NCBI GenBank assembly: GCA_003488145.1
Contig: DNMQ01000123.1
Coordinates: 1-8,803, forward strand
Length of the DNA: 8,803 bases
Direction: 5' to 3'
Source of the DNA: Pseudomonas sp.
GTDB taxonomy: Bacteria > Pseudomonadota > Gammaproteobacteria > Pseudomonadales > Pseudomonadaceae
Shown here: piece by piece, positions 1-6,132 of the stretch
Numbering within the stretch: the stretch's first letter is position 1
How the letters are laid out: every line of letters starts with the position of its first letter
Notes under the pieces: generated by a model
The model's database searches: none
What the model was told of the DNA's origin: nothing
What the model saw: the letters and a program-made list of their open reading frames with translations, nothing else
Program-made: the position numbers and the translations under genes

Positions 1-1589
1 GCCAGCACCACGCTGATCAGGCCGTTATCACCGAACTTGTCTTCCAGCCGCAGGGCCAACGCGATGGTTTGCGGATCGCTGGCCATGCGCTCGACTTCGG
101 CTTCGGTATAGCGGCGGGTGGTGAGATTGAACTGGTTGGTCTTGTTGATCAGCTGGGTGGCGCGGGCCAGCTCGGCGGTGCCGATGCGGCTGACCCGCAG
201 CACCATCTGCAGCCCGCGCAGGTAGCCGTCCATGTCCGTGGCCTGGTTCAGCGCGGCCTTGCGTTCGGCATTCAGCGCATAGCTGCGGCCGCGCTCGGCG
301 TCATCGGAGGTAAAGGACACGGCCTCAAAGTAACCCGCCGCGGCGATGCGCGCGGGGTAATCGGCGACATCGTCGGGCAGTTCCGGTACGGCGACTTCCG
401 GCAGCTCGCGGCGCACGATGTCGCGCTCGGCCGGGTTGTCGTCGACGAACACCAGGCTGTCCAGACCAATATCGAGCATGCTCGCGATGCGCCGCAGGTT
501 GCCGGCCTTGTCTTCCCAGTTGGCGACGAAAGCTGCGATATCGCAGCGCTTGAGCGCCATTTCCGGATGTGCGAATGCCGCCTCAGCGACGTACAGGTCG
601 TTCTTGCTGCACACCGCAAGAATCACCCCGCGGCGCGCCAGTTGCGCGGCATAACGCTGGAAGGCGAGAAACGCCTCGCCGCTGGGGCTGCCCTGGCCGA
701 GCTGGAGACCGTCGATGCCGTCATCACCGATCACGCCGCCCCACAGGGTGTTGTCCAGATCGAGTACCAGGCATTTGCGCGACAGCCCGGCAGTGGCCGC
801 TGCGATACGCGCAAAGTGCTCGCCATATAGCGGTGCCAGGGTCGGGCTGATCAGCTGCTTGGCTTGGTGCCAGCGCACCGGCTCGGCCAGGCCGTCGCCA
901 TAGGCAGCCGACTGCCAGGCCAGATCGAGCAGCAGCACGCCTTCCTCGCGGGCAGCAGCGCGAATAGCGCCATTCAACCGTTCGATGACTGCCCGCGGTG
1001 AAGCCGGCACCAGTGCTTCGTAAGAGCCGAACAAGGGCGGCGCCGCTGGCACCAGGGTTTGCTGCACCACCTGCGCGGCATAGCGCTCGCGGGCCCGGCG
1101 CCAGAGCATGCGCAGCTCATCGACGCGCTCCGCCACGGCGGCATCCACCTCCGCCTGGCTTGCCTGCAGGGGCAGTTGCAGCGGCGCGTCATGGGCGTCC
1201 AGCGCCAGCAGCACCAGTTGCGGGGCGAAGGCGTTCAGCTCCGGATCATCGGCCAACAATGCCTGGCGGTACATGCCGTAGGGCGCAACATGCAGCGACA
1301 GCGCCAGGCGCCGCTGCAGTCCGGCCACGCGGATGGCCGGCAGCAGGTGATCGACCGTATGCGAGGACAGCAATGCCACCCGCAGTGGCGTCAGGCGTGC
1401 CGCCGCGGCGTGCTGCTCGATGCCGACGGCAGCCAGCTTGTCCAGTCGCGCGGTGAGGGTGAAATCCCGTTGATGAGCGGCCAGCTTGACGGCTTCATGC
1501 AGCCGCTGCAGCGGATCTTCGATGCGTTTGGCTTGGCCGATGGCACCGGATAGATCCGGGTGTGTCGGCAGCCAGGAGAGCTGTTGCAT
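1..1589 (-). CDS. FkbH-like HAD-IIIC family protein, C-terminus cut by the window edge
   Basis: About 529 codons are visible, from an ATG at 1589-1587 with a good AAGGAG ribosome site just upstream; the 3' end lies beyond position 1. Residues 1 to about 270 form an N-terminal domain typical of FkbH-like proteins (LLSSHTVDHLLPAIR, then HVAPYGMYRQ and FAPQLVLLALD). The HAD domain follows: LDLDNTLWGG with the two aspartates at D277 and D279, VCSKND with S328/K329, and VFVDDNPAER with D383/D384. The visible end, LEDKFGDNGLIS, matches the start of the C-terminal GNAT-like part, so perhaps 80-100 residues are missing. Known FkbH proteins load a glyceryl unit from 1,3-bisphosphoglycerate onto an acyl carrier protein. 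The gene starts 21 bp after the MBOAT gene on the same strand, so I infer that it serves that membrane acyltransferase. The family call is firm; the substrate is unknown. Confidence 0.9.
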   Translation of the reverse strand, partial: MQQLSWLPTHPDLSGAIGQAKRIEDPLQRLHEAVKLAAHQRDFTLTARLDKLAAVGIEQHAAAARLTPLRVALLSSHTVDHLLPAIRVAGLQRRLALSLHVAPYGMYRQALLADDPELNAFAPQLVLLALDAHDAPLQLPLQASQAEVDAAVAERVDELRMLWRRARERYAAQVVQQTLVPAAPPLFGSYEALVPASPRAVIERLNGAIRAAAREEGVLLLDLAWQSAAYGDGLAEPVRWHQAKQLISPTLAPLYGEHFARIAAATAGLSRKCLVLDLDNTLWGGVIGDDGIDGLQLGQGSPSGEAFLAFQRYAAQLARRGVILAVCSKNDLYVAEAAFAHPEMALKRCDIAAFVANWEDKAGNLRRIASMLDIGLDSLVFVDDNPAERDIVRRELPEVAVPELPDDVADYPARIAAAGYFEAVSFTSDDAERGRSYALNAERKAALNQATDMDGYLRGLQMVLRVSRIGTAELARATQLINKTNQFNLTTRRYTEAEVERMASDPQTIALALRLEDKFGDNGLISVVL

Positions 1590-1610
1590 ACCTGGGACTC
1601 CTTGTCGTGG

Positions 1611-3149
1611 TCAGAACTGGAAGTAGAGGAACTCCGTCGGTGCCATGGAGAAGGCGATCGCCAGGGCGAAGAAACCGAGTACGCCTACTGCCATGCCGTG
1701 GATCGCAGTCGGCCGCCAGGCGCTGACCGGCAGCAGCCGTTCGGTCCAGTGCGGCTGGGGCTGGAAGTTGAGCGCGGTGCGGAAGTGGCCCATCCACTGC
1801 TGCACGTTGGGCATGCCCCAGACGAACACAAGCAGCGCCGCGATATAGACGAAGTCGGAGCGATCCATCGCCGTGCTGGTCGGGCTCAGGCCGAGCATGC
1901 CGGCGAGGATCGCCATGGCGGTCGGCACGTCGCTGGCGCGGAAGAACACCATCGCCACCACCACGCAGCCAAAGGTCAGCGCGACGGCCGCCGCCTTGTG
2001 CCACCAGATGTCGCTGTCCAGCTTCCAGCCCTGACGCGCCTTCCAGGCACGCCAGCCGTGGGCGACCACCAGGTAGAAACCGTGCAGCAGGCCGAAGGCG
2101 ACGAAGTGCCAGCCGGCGCCGTGCCAGATGCCGGAAATGAACATGGTGAACACGGTGGGGTAGGCGACCAGCGCAAAGAAAGTGCCGGCGGTCATCTTGC
2201 CCCGCCGCGGCTGCGGCTTGCCGGCCGCCATGCGCGCGCGGGTCACGCGCAGCACGATGGGGTTGTAGATGTAGGCGGTGAGGAAACGCGTCAGCGTCAT
2301 GTGCCAGCGCGACCAGTAGTCGATGACGTTGCGCGCCTTGAACGGGCTGTTGAAGTTGGCCGGTAGGCTGATGCCGAACAGCAGCGCCAGCCCGATGGCC
2401 ATGTCGCTGTAGCCGGAGAAGTCGAAGTAGATCTGCAGCGTGTAGGTCAGCGCGCCGGTCCAGGCATCGTAGAACGCCGGGATGGTGCCGTCGGCGGCCA
2501 GGCTGAAGACCGGCGTGGCTTTCAGCGCGAGGGTGTCGGCGATAACCACCTTCTTGAACAGGCCGAGCAGAAACACCGTGGCACCCAGCGACAGGTTGTC
2601 GATGCGCGCGCGAAAGCTGTCGCGGTCACGAAACTGCGCGAGCATCTCACCGTGGTGGGTGATCGGCCCGGCGATCAGCTGCGGAAAGAAGCTGATGAAC
2701 AGGCAGTAGTTGGCGAAGTCGTGTTCTTCCACCACGCCGTCATGGGCATCGACCAGGTAGGCGATCTGCTGGAAAGTGAAGAAGGAGATCGCCAGCGGCA
2801 GAATGATGTCTTCCACCCGCCAACCGAGATCCAGCGCCGCATCCAGCGTGCCGAGCAGGAAGCCGGTGTATTTGTAGTAGACCAGCAGCAATACGTTGGC
2901 CGCGACCGCCAGCCCGAGCACCAGACGTGAGGGGTGCCGGCGCAGGTAGCCACCGAGCAGATAGTTGACCAGCATGCTGCCGACCAGCAGCGGTACGTAG
3001 ACCGGGTTCCACCAGCCGTAGAACACCAGCGAGACGACGGTCAGCCAGATCACCGCGAGGCGCTGTCGGCCCGATCCGGTCAGCACGAAGAATCCAATCA
3101 ACACCACCGGAAGAAAGCCGGCGATGAATTCCACTGAATTGAAAAGCAT
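1611..3149 (-). CDS. AlgI-like MBOAT family membrane O-acyltransferase
   Basis: A 512-residue polytopic membrane protein, close to the usual length of AlgI (about 520). The N-terminus MLFNSVEFIAGFLPVVL is typical of this group. Family landmarks are LPLAISFFTFQQIAYLVD (about 117-134), FPQLIAGPI (155-163), YFDFSGYSDMAIG (241-253), DYWSRWHMTLTRFL with H283, and SGIWHGAGWHF with H343. H283 and H343 correspond to the conserved MBOAT histidines. Relatives in alginate and cellulose acetylation pass acyl groups across the inner membrane to an exported polysaccharide. The start is the first ATG after a purine-rich stretch (AGGGATAGGGAAG), itself part of a GGA-rich leader. The gene is first in a unit with the FkbH-like gene 21 bp downstream. 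No AlgJ/AlgX-like SGNH partner is visible, although one could lie left of the window. The polysaccharide modified cannot be told; no alginate or cellulose gene is present. Confidence 0.93.
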   Translation of the reverse strand: MLFNSVEFIAGFLPVVLIGFFVLTGSGRQRLAVIWLTVVSLVFYGWWNPVYVPLLVGSMLVNYLLGGYLRRHPSRLVLGLAVAANVLLLVYYKYTGFLLGTLDAALDLGWRVEDIILPLAISFFTFQQIAYLVDAHDGVVEEHDFANYCLFISFFPQLIAGPITHHGEMLAQFRDRDSFRARIDNLSLGATVFLLGLFKKVVIADTLALKATPVFSLAADGTIPAFYDAWTGALTYTLQIYFDFSGYSDMAIGLALLFGISLPANFNSPFKARNVIDYWSRWHMTLTRFLTAYIYNPIVLRVTRARMAAGKPQPRRGKMTAGTFFALVAYPTVFTMFISGIWHGAGWHFVAFGLLHGFYLVVAHGWRAWKARQGWKLDSDIWWHKAAAVALTFGCVVVAMVFFRASDVPTAMAILAGMLGLSPTSTAMDRSDFVYIAALLVFVWGMPNVQQWMGHFRTALNFQPQPHWTERLLPVSAWRPTAIHGMAVGVLGFFALAIAFSMAPTEFLYFQF

Positions 3150-3341
3150 CTTCCCTATCCCTGCTCAGCATACGTGCATCGCTGCTCAGGCCGCCGGCAA
3201 GGCGGGGCGAGTCATCCATTCAGTCCTGGCGCCACATCGCCGGCAATTCGTCCTGATCGGCGTTGCGGCATCCTCGGTCCATCATTGGGTGCTCGCTCGG
3301 GCTACGGCCATCGTGGCCGCCTTCCCCTGAGCTCCTTTGGC
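3150..3341 (-). promoter_or_regulatory. GGA-rich 5' leader of the MBOAT gene (candidate RsmA/CsrA target)
   Basis: Read on the minus strand, the 190 nt before the acyltransferase start contain nine GGA trinucleotides, against none on the opposite strand. Five fit ANGGA: AAGGA, ATGGA twice, and AGGGA twice, the last pair lying in the ribosome-binding region. RsmA/CsrA proteins bind ANGGA motifs and often block translation by covering the ribosome site. The 200 nt further upstream hold only three GGA, so the enrichment begins about where the candidate promoter would start transcription. Not all motifs sit in obvious hairpin loops and no terminator is seen, so a regulated mRNA leader is likelier than a free small RNA. 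No experimental support. Confidence 0.4.
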
Positions 3342-3369
3342 TCGGACGTGAACGTGTAAGAAAAAGTTT
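3342..3369 (-). promoter_or_regulatory. Candidate AlgU/sigma-E-type promoter for the MBOAT gene
   Basis: On the minus strand AAACTT is followed by 17 nt and TCCGA, against an AlgU-type pattern of GAACTT, 16-17 nt, TCTGA; CGTC, frequent in ECF -10 regions, overlaps the second box. It would give a leader of about 185 nt. The same AT-rich stretch contains CTTACA, one half of a GacA box (TGTAAG-N6-CTTACA), with a poor other half (TTGAAA). The two readings compete, and both are pattern matches only. Confidence 0.3.
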
Positions 3370-3400
3370 CAATGTTTGTTGTGCCGCCGGGCGCTTTATT

Positions 3401-3440
3401 GCCGCAGGCCACAAAGTCCCCGGCTGGCCTGGCCTGCGGC
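3401..3440. repeat. 11-bp perfect inverted repeat with 18-nt loop
   Basis: GCCGCAGGCCA at 3401-3411 is repeated in reverse complement as TGGCCTGCGGC at 3430-3440. A GC-rich hairpin could form in RNA from either strand. It is not followed by a T run (TTATATCC on plus, AATAAAGC on minus), so it is not a standard intrinsic terminator. It lies between the small membrane gene and the candidate promoter of the MBOAT unit and may end or process the small-gene transcript. Confidence 0.6.
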
Positions 3441-3550
3441 TTATATCCGTCAGTCGGGAAAGTTCCCGGGCGTTCTTGGGCTTCGTAAATTCGAGCGCCA
3501 ACGAACTGCTGGCGATATTTAGCTGACCACCGGGAATGCACGCCTGTCGC

Positions 3551-3781
3551 TCAGCGGACGCTGCTCAACCCTGCACTGCTTCGCGCGCGCTGAACGCCTC
3601 TCGAGGCGGCGGGTGGCTCGACCTTGCGCTGCAGGTGCCGCACGGTGCGCTTGAGGCGCTGCACCTTGTCTTCCAGCTGGAAGACCTTGCGGTTGTTATA
3701 GAACATGCCCAGCACGAACCCCACCGAAGTGAAGACCAGGCCATAGATGAGTGCGGCTTCATAGAGATAGCTGGAAAACAT
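3551..3781 (-). CDS. Small single-span membrane protein with coiled coil, unknown function
   Basis: Encodes 76 residues. Residues about 8-27 (AALIYGLVFTSVGFVLGMFY) form one transmembrane helix. It is followed by a charged stretch, residues about 33-55, with heptad-like spacing of hydrophobics (VFQLEDKVQRLKRTVRHLQRKV), which looks like a short coiled coil. The tail is basic and rich in Ser and Ala. By the positive-inside rule the coiled coil and tail should face the cytoplasm. AGAGGA lies a short distance before the ATG. The layout recalls YhcB-like proteins (anchor plus coiled coil) but it is much shorter and I do not recognise a family. It is divergent from the YihY gene across a 205-bp region. 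That it is a real gene rests on the clean anchor-plus-coil layout and the ribosome site. Confidence 0.7.
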   Translation of the reverse strand: MFSSYLYEAALIYGLVFTSVGFVLGMFYNNRKVFQLEDKVQRLKRTVRHLQRKVEPPAASRGVQRARSSAGLSSVR

Positions 3782-3858
3782 CCTGTCGTCCTCTGCGGGT
3801 AATGGCCCACGCTCGTCGAGCGAATCAACCCGGAATGGGCTGATGCCAATCTGCCTTT

Positions 3859-3876
3859 ATGTGACAGGACGCACAT
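3859..3876. promoter_or_regulatory. Vfr/CRP-like palindromic site
   Basis: TGTGA-CAGGAC-GCACA at 3860-3875 matches the CRP/Vfr core TGTGA-N6-TCACA at nine of ten positions, and the outer ATGTG/CACAT pairing is perfect. It sits between divergent genes, 78 bp before the small membrane gene start and about 45 bp before the candidate promoter of the YihY operon, so it could act on either side. Matched by eye only. Confidence 0.4.
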
Positions 3877-3920
3877 TGAAAACGTTCCCGCTGCGATGGC
3901 TGCGTCAGATGTCTAGCAGC

Positions 3921-3947
3921 GAACTCTCCAGCAGAGCGGTCGTCCCA
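3921..3947 (+). promoter_or_regulatory. Candidate AlgU/sigma-E-type promoter for the YihY operon
   Basis: GAACTC is followed by 16 nt and TCCCA, with CGTC at 3941-3944. This resembles the ECF pattern of GAAC plus 16-17 nt plus CGTC, and the AlgU pattern GAACTT-N16-TCTGA. Transcription would start near 3953, about 35 nt before the ATG at 3987, with the ribosome site GGGGAA in between. A 6-bp inverted repeat, GTCTAG (3911-3916) and CTAGAC (3952-3957), brackets the element and could be an operator. Confidence 0.35.
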
Positions 3948-3986
3948 TTTTCTAGACCGCACATTTCACTGATTGGGGAAACATCG

Positions 3987-4862
3987 ATGGCCATGCTGGA
4001 CACCCGCGGTATCGGGGCCGTGACCTTGCTCAAGCGTACGTTCAAGGAATTCGGCAACGATGACATGTCGACCTATGCCTCGGCGCTGGCGTACCGCGGC
4101 CTGTTCTCGATGTTTCCGTTCCTGCTGTTTCTTATCACCTTGCTCGGGTTTCTCGATCTGCAGAACTTCTTCGACTGGTTGCGCATGCAGGCCGAGCTGG
4201 CCTTGCCGCCGATGGCGATGGAGCAGATCAATCCGGTCATCGACCAGTTGCAGGAGCAGCAGGCCGGCTTGCTGTCGTTCGGTATTCTGGTGGCGTTGTG
4301 GACGGCATCCATCGGCTTTCGCTCGCTGATGAATGCGCTTAACAAGGCTTACGACGTGGAAGAGGGAAGACCCACCTGGAAGCTGATCATTCTGGCGCTG
4401 GCCTACACGGCCGGTGTCGCTGTGCTGCTGCTGTTCACCGCGGGGCTGATGGTCATCGGCCCCCAGGCCATGGAATGGCTGGCCGGGCAGGTGGGCATGC
4501 GCGAGCTGGTGGTGGTGCTCTGGACCTGGCTGCGCTGGCCGGTGATCGTGCTGATGCTGATGCTGGTGGTCGCGCTGCTCTACTACGTGGCGCCGGACGT
4601 GGAGCAGGAGTTCCGTTTCATTACACCCGGCTCGGTGCTGGCCGTGCTGGTGTGGATTCTGGCCTCGGTCGCCTTTGGCGTCTATGTGCAGAACTTCGCC
4701 GACTACAACGCGACCTACGGCAGCATCGGCGCGATCATCGTGCTGCTGCTATACCTCTACATATCGGCCGCGGTTCTGCTGTTCGGCGCCGAGCTCAACG
4801 CAGTCATCGAGCACGCCTCGGTGGAGGGCAAGGATCCGGGCGACAAGCAGATGGATGGCTGA
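3987..4862 (+). CDS. YihY/BrkB family inner-membrane protein
   Basis: Encodes 291 residues from the ATG at 3987, chosen because GGGGAA (3975-3980) sits 6 nt before it and the protein then begins in the usual way (MAMLDTRGIGAVTLLKRTFKEF). An earlier in-frame ATG at 3843 would add 48 residues with no family character. Family marks are YASALAYRGLFSMFPFLLFLITLLG (about 30-54), LWTASIGFRSLMNALNKAYDVEEGRPTWK (104-132) and, near the C-terminus, YNATYGSIGAIIVLLLYLYISAAVLLFGAELNAV. About six membrane helices are expected. The family was once described as ribonuclease BN, a label since withdrawn; its true role is unsettled. The gene is followed, after a gap, by a glycosyltransferase operon on the same strand, so an envelope or lipid role is plausible but inferred. 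Confidence 0.93.
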   Translation: MAMLDTRGIGAVTLLKRTFKEFGNDDMSTYASALAYRGLFSMFPFLLFLITLLGFLDLQNFFDWLRMQAELALPPMAMEQINPVIDQLQEQQAGLLSFGILVALWTASIGFRSLMNALNKAYDVEEGRPTWKLIILALAYTAGVAVLLLFTAGLMVIGPQAMEWLAGQVGMRELVVVLWTWLRWPVIVLMLMLVVALLYYVAPDVEQEFRFITPGSVLAVLVWILASVAFGVYVQNFADYNATYGSIGAIIVLLLYLYISAAVLLFGAELNAVIEHASVEGKDPGDKQMDG

Positions 4863-4900
4863 GCCGCCGTCCGGCGCTCCGCTGCGAACGACCCTTCTAC

Positions 4901-4928
4901 GTGACGGTCATTTATTTCATTACAGAAT
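4901..4928 (+). promoter_or_regulatory. Weak sigma-70-like promoter before the glycosyltransferase
   Basis: GTGACG (four of six to TTGACA), 16 nt, then CAGAAT (four of six to TATAAT), in the only AT-rich stretch between the YihY gene and the glycosyltransferase. It could give the three-gene set its own transcript in addition to read-through. Weak match. Confidence 0.2.
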
Positions 4929-5016
4929 TATTCCGCAGGGATTGCGGAGCATGCCGCTGACGCGCGACGTGCCCGGCGAGGCCGGAGTTCTGCTATGGGA
5001 CCGACGGAGAAGTACC

Positions 5017-6132
5017 TTGCATATCGCGGATATGACCATGTTCTACGCGCCCGCCAGTGGTGGCGTGCGCACCTATCTCGAGGCGAAGCATCGCAGGCTG
5101 CAGCTTTACTCCGGCGTGCGGCACAGCATTCTGGTGCCGGGCGGCGACTACAGTCACAACGACGGCCTCTATGAGGTGCCGGCACCGATCCTGCCGTTCG
5201 GCAAGGGCTACCGCTTTCCGATCCGCCGCGCGCCCTGGCGCAATCTGCTGCGTTCGCTGCGTCCCGATCTGATCGAGGTCGGCGATCCCTACATGACCGC
5301 ATGGGCGGCACTGGATGCCGGGCGCCGGCTCAATGTTCCGGTCATTGGTTTCTATCACTCCGACCTGCCACTGTTGGTCAGCAACCGCATCGGCAGCTGG
5401 CTGGGCACCAACCTCAATGGCTACGTTTCAAAGCTGTACGGCAGCTTCGATCGGGTGTTGGCACCCAGCGAAGTGATGGCCGACAAGCTCATCCACCTCG
5501 GCGTGAAGAACGTCTTCGTGCAGCCCCTGGGGGTTGATCTGGACACCTTCTGCCCCGAGCGGCGCGACCCCGATCTGCGCCGCGAGCTGGGCCTGGCCGA
5601 CGACACCCGGCTGATGATCTTTGCCGGGCGCGGTTCGCGGGAGAAGAACCTGCACGTCCTGCTGGAAACCGCGCGCCAGCTCGGCAAGCCGTACCACCTG
5701 TTGCTGGTGGGTTCGAGCATGCCGCAGCGGGTGCCGGACAACGTCACGGTGATCGACCGCTTCTGTTGTGCCAGCGAAGTGGCGCGCTACATGGCTAGTA
5801 GCGATGTGCTGCTGCATGCCGGCAATCAGGAGACCTTCGGCCTGGTGGCGCTCGAAGCCATGGCCAGCGGTATTCCGGTGATCGCCGCGCGTGCCGGTGC
5901 GTTGCCGGAGCTGGTGCCGTTCTACACCGGGCGCCTGTGTCGGCCGCTCGACCCGAGGGCCATGGCGCATGCCGTGCGCGAGCTGTTCGAAGACGATCCG
6001 CGACTGCTCGGACAGCAGGCGCGCCAGCATGTCGAGGCGCATCATGCCTGGGATGCCGTGGTGGCGGGGTTACTCGCCCATTATCACGCGGTGCTCGGCA
6101 CAGCGGACCTGCCGGTAGCCGTACATGGCTGA
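5017..6132 (+). CDS. GT4 family (GT-B fold) glycosyltransferase
   Basis: Encodes 371 residues from a TTG at 5017. The N-terminal GT-B half starts with HIADMTMFYAPASGGVRTYLEAKH, a donor/acceptor loop with GG typical of GT4 enzymes. The C-terminal half has LAPSEVMADKL, PLGVDLDTFCP, IFAGRGSREKNLHVLLE (nucleotide-sugar domain), then HAGNQETFGLVALEAMASG with the EX7E pair E272/E280. No membrane helix or signal peptide, so it is cytosolic or membrane-attached. TTG is preferred because GGAGAAG (5006-5012) stands just before it and the recognisable family sequence begins there. An ATG at 4951 would add 22 residues that carry several codons rare in GC-rich Pseudomonas (CTA, CGA, AGA), but it cannot be excluded. 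The stop overlaps the deacetylase start by 8 nt. The sugar and acceptor are unknown; a lipid acceptor is inferred from the flippase-like neighbour. Confidence 0.9.
   Translation: MHIADMTMFYAPASGGVRTYLEAKHRRLQLYSGVRHSILVPGGDYSHNDGLYEVPAPILPFGKGYRFPIRRAPWRNLLRSLRPDLIEVGDPYMTAWAALDAGRRLNVPVIGFYHSDLPLLVSNRIGSWLGTNLNGYVSKLYGSFDRVLAPSEVMADKLIHLGVKNVFVQPLGVDLDTFCPERRDPDLRRELGLADDTRLMIFAGRGSREKNLHVLLETARQLGKPYHLLLVGSSMPQRVPDNVTVIDRFCCASEVARYMASSDVLLHAGNQETFGLVALEAMASGIPVIAARAGALPELVPFYTGRLCRPLDPRAMAHAVRELFEDDPRLLGQQARQHVEAHHAWDAVVAGLLAHYHAVLGTADLPVAVHG

Larger units (their letters stand above)
3150..3550. other. 400-bp intergenic region without a convincing protein gene
   Basis: This gap separates two minus-strand genes. 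Open frames exist on both strands, but their composition is not protein-like and none has a good ribosome site. It contains an AT-rich element with an ECF-like promoter reading left (3342-3369), a GGA-rich leader (3150-3341), a short hairpin CGGCCA-tcg-TGGCCG (3305-3319), an 11-bp inverted repeat (3401-3440), a 5-bp hairpin CGCCA/TGGCG (3496-3514), and CGGGAA-ag-TTCCCG (3455-3468). None of the hairpins is followed by a run of T, so no clear intrinsic terminator is seen for the small gene to the right. Confidence 0.7.

Noticed and set aside
69..830. 253-codon plus-strand frame at the left end
   Set aside because: Antisense to the FkbH-like gene, whose HAD motifs are unmistakable.
1560..2366. 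268-codon plus-strand frame opposite the MBOAT gene
   Set aside because: Antisense to conserved MBOAT motifs, no family features and no ribosome site.
3124..3330. 68-codon plus-strand frame with a hydrophobic end
   Set aside because: Starts inside the MBOAT gene on the other strand, has no ribosome site, and I recognise no similarity.
3220..3501. 93-codon minus-strand frame in the intergenic region
   Set aside because: No ribosome site, unstructured composition, and it runs through the inverted repeat and promoter candidate.
3782..3900. Possible sigma-E promoter (GGAAC followed by CGTC) for the small membrane gene
   Set aside because: The spacing of about 12 nt is too short for an ECF promoter.
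3843..3986. 48-codon N-terminal extension of the YihY protein
   Set aside because: Crosses the Vfr-like site and candidate promoter, has no family similarity, and a good ribosome site precedes the ATG at 3987.
4675..5016. Extended glycosyltransferase start at 4675
   Set aside because: Would overlap the conserved end of the YihY gene by nearly 190 bp with Ser/Arg-rich, non-family sequence.
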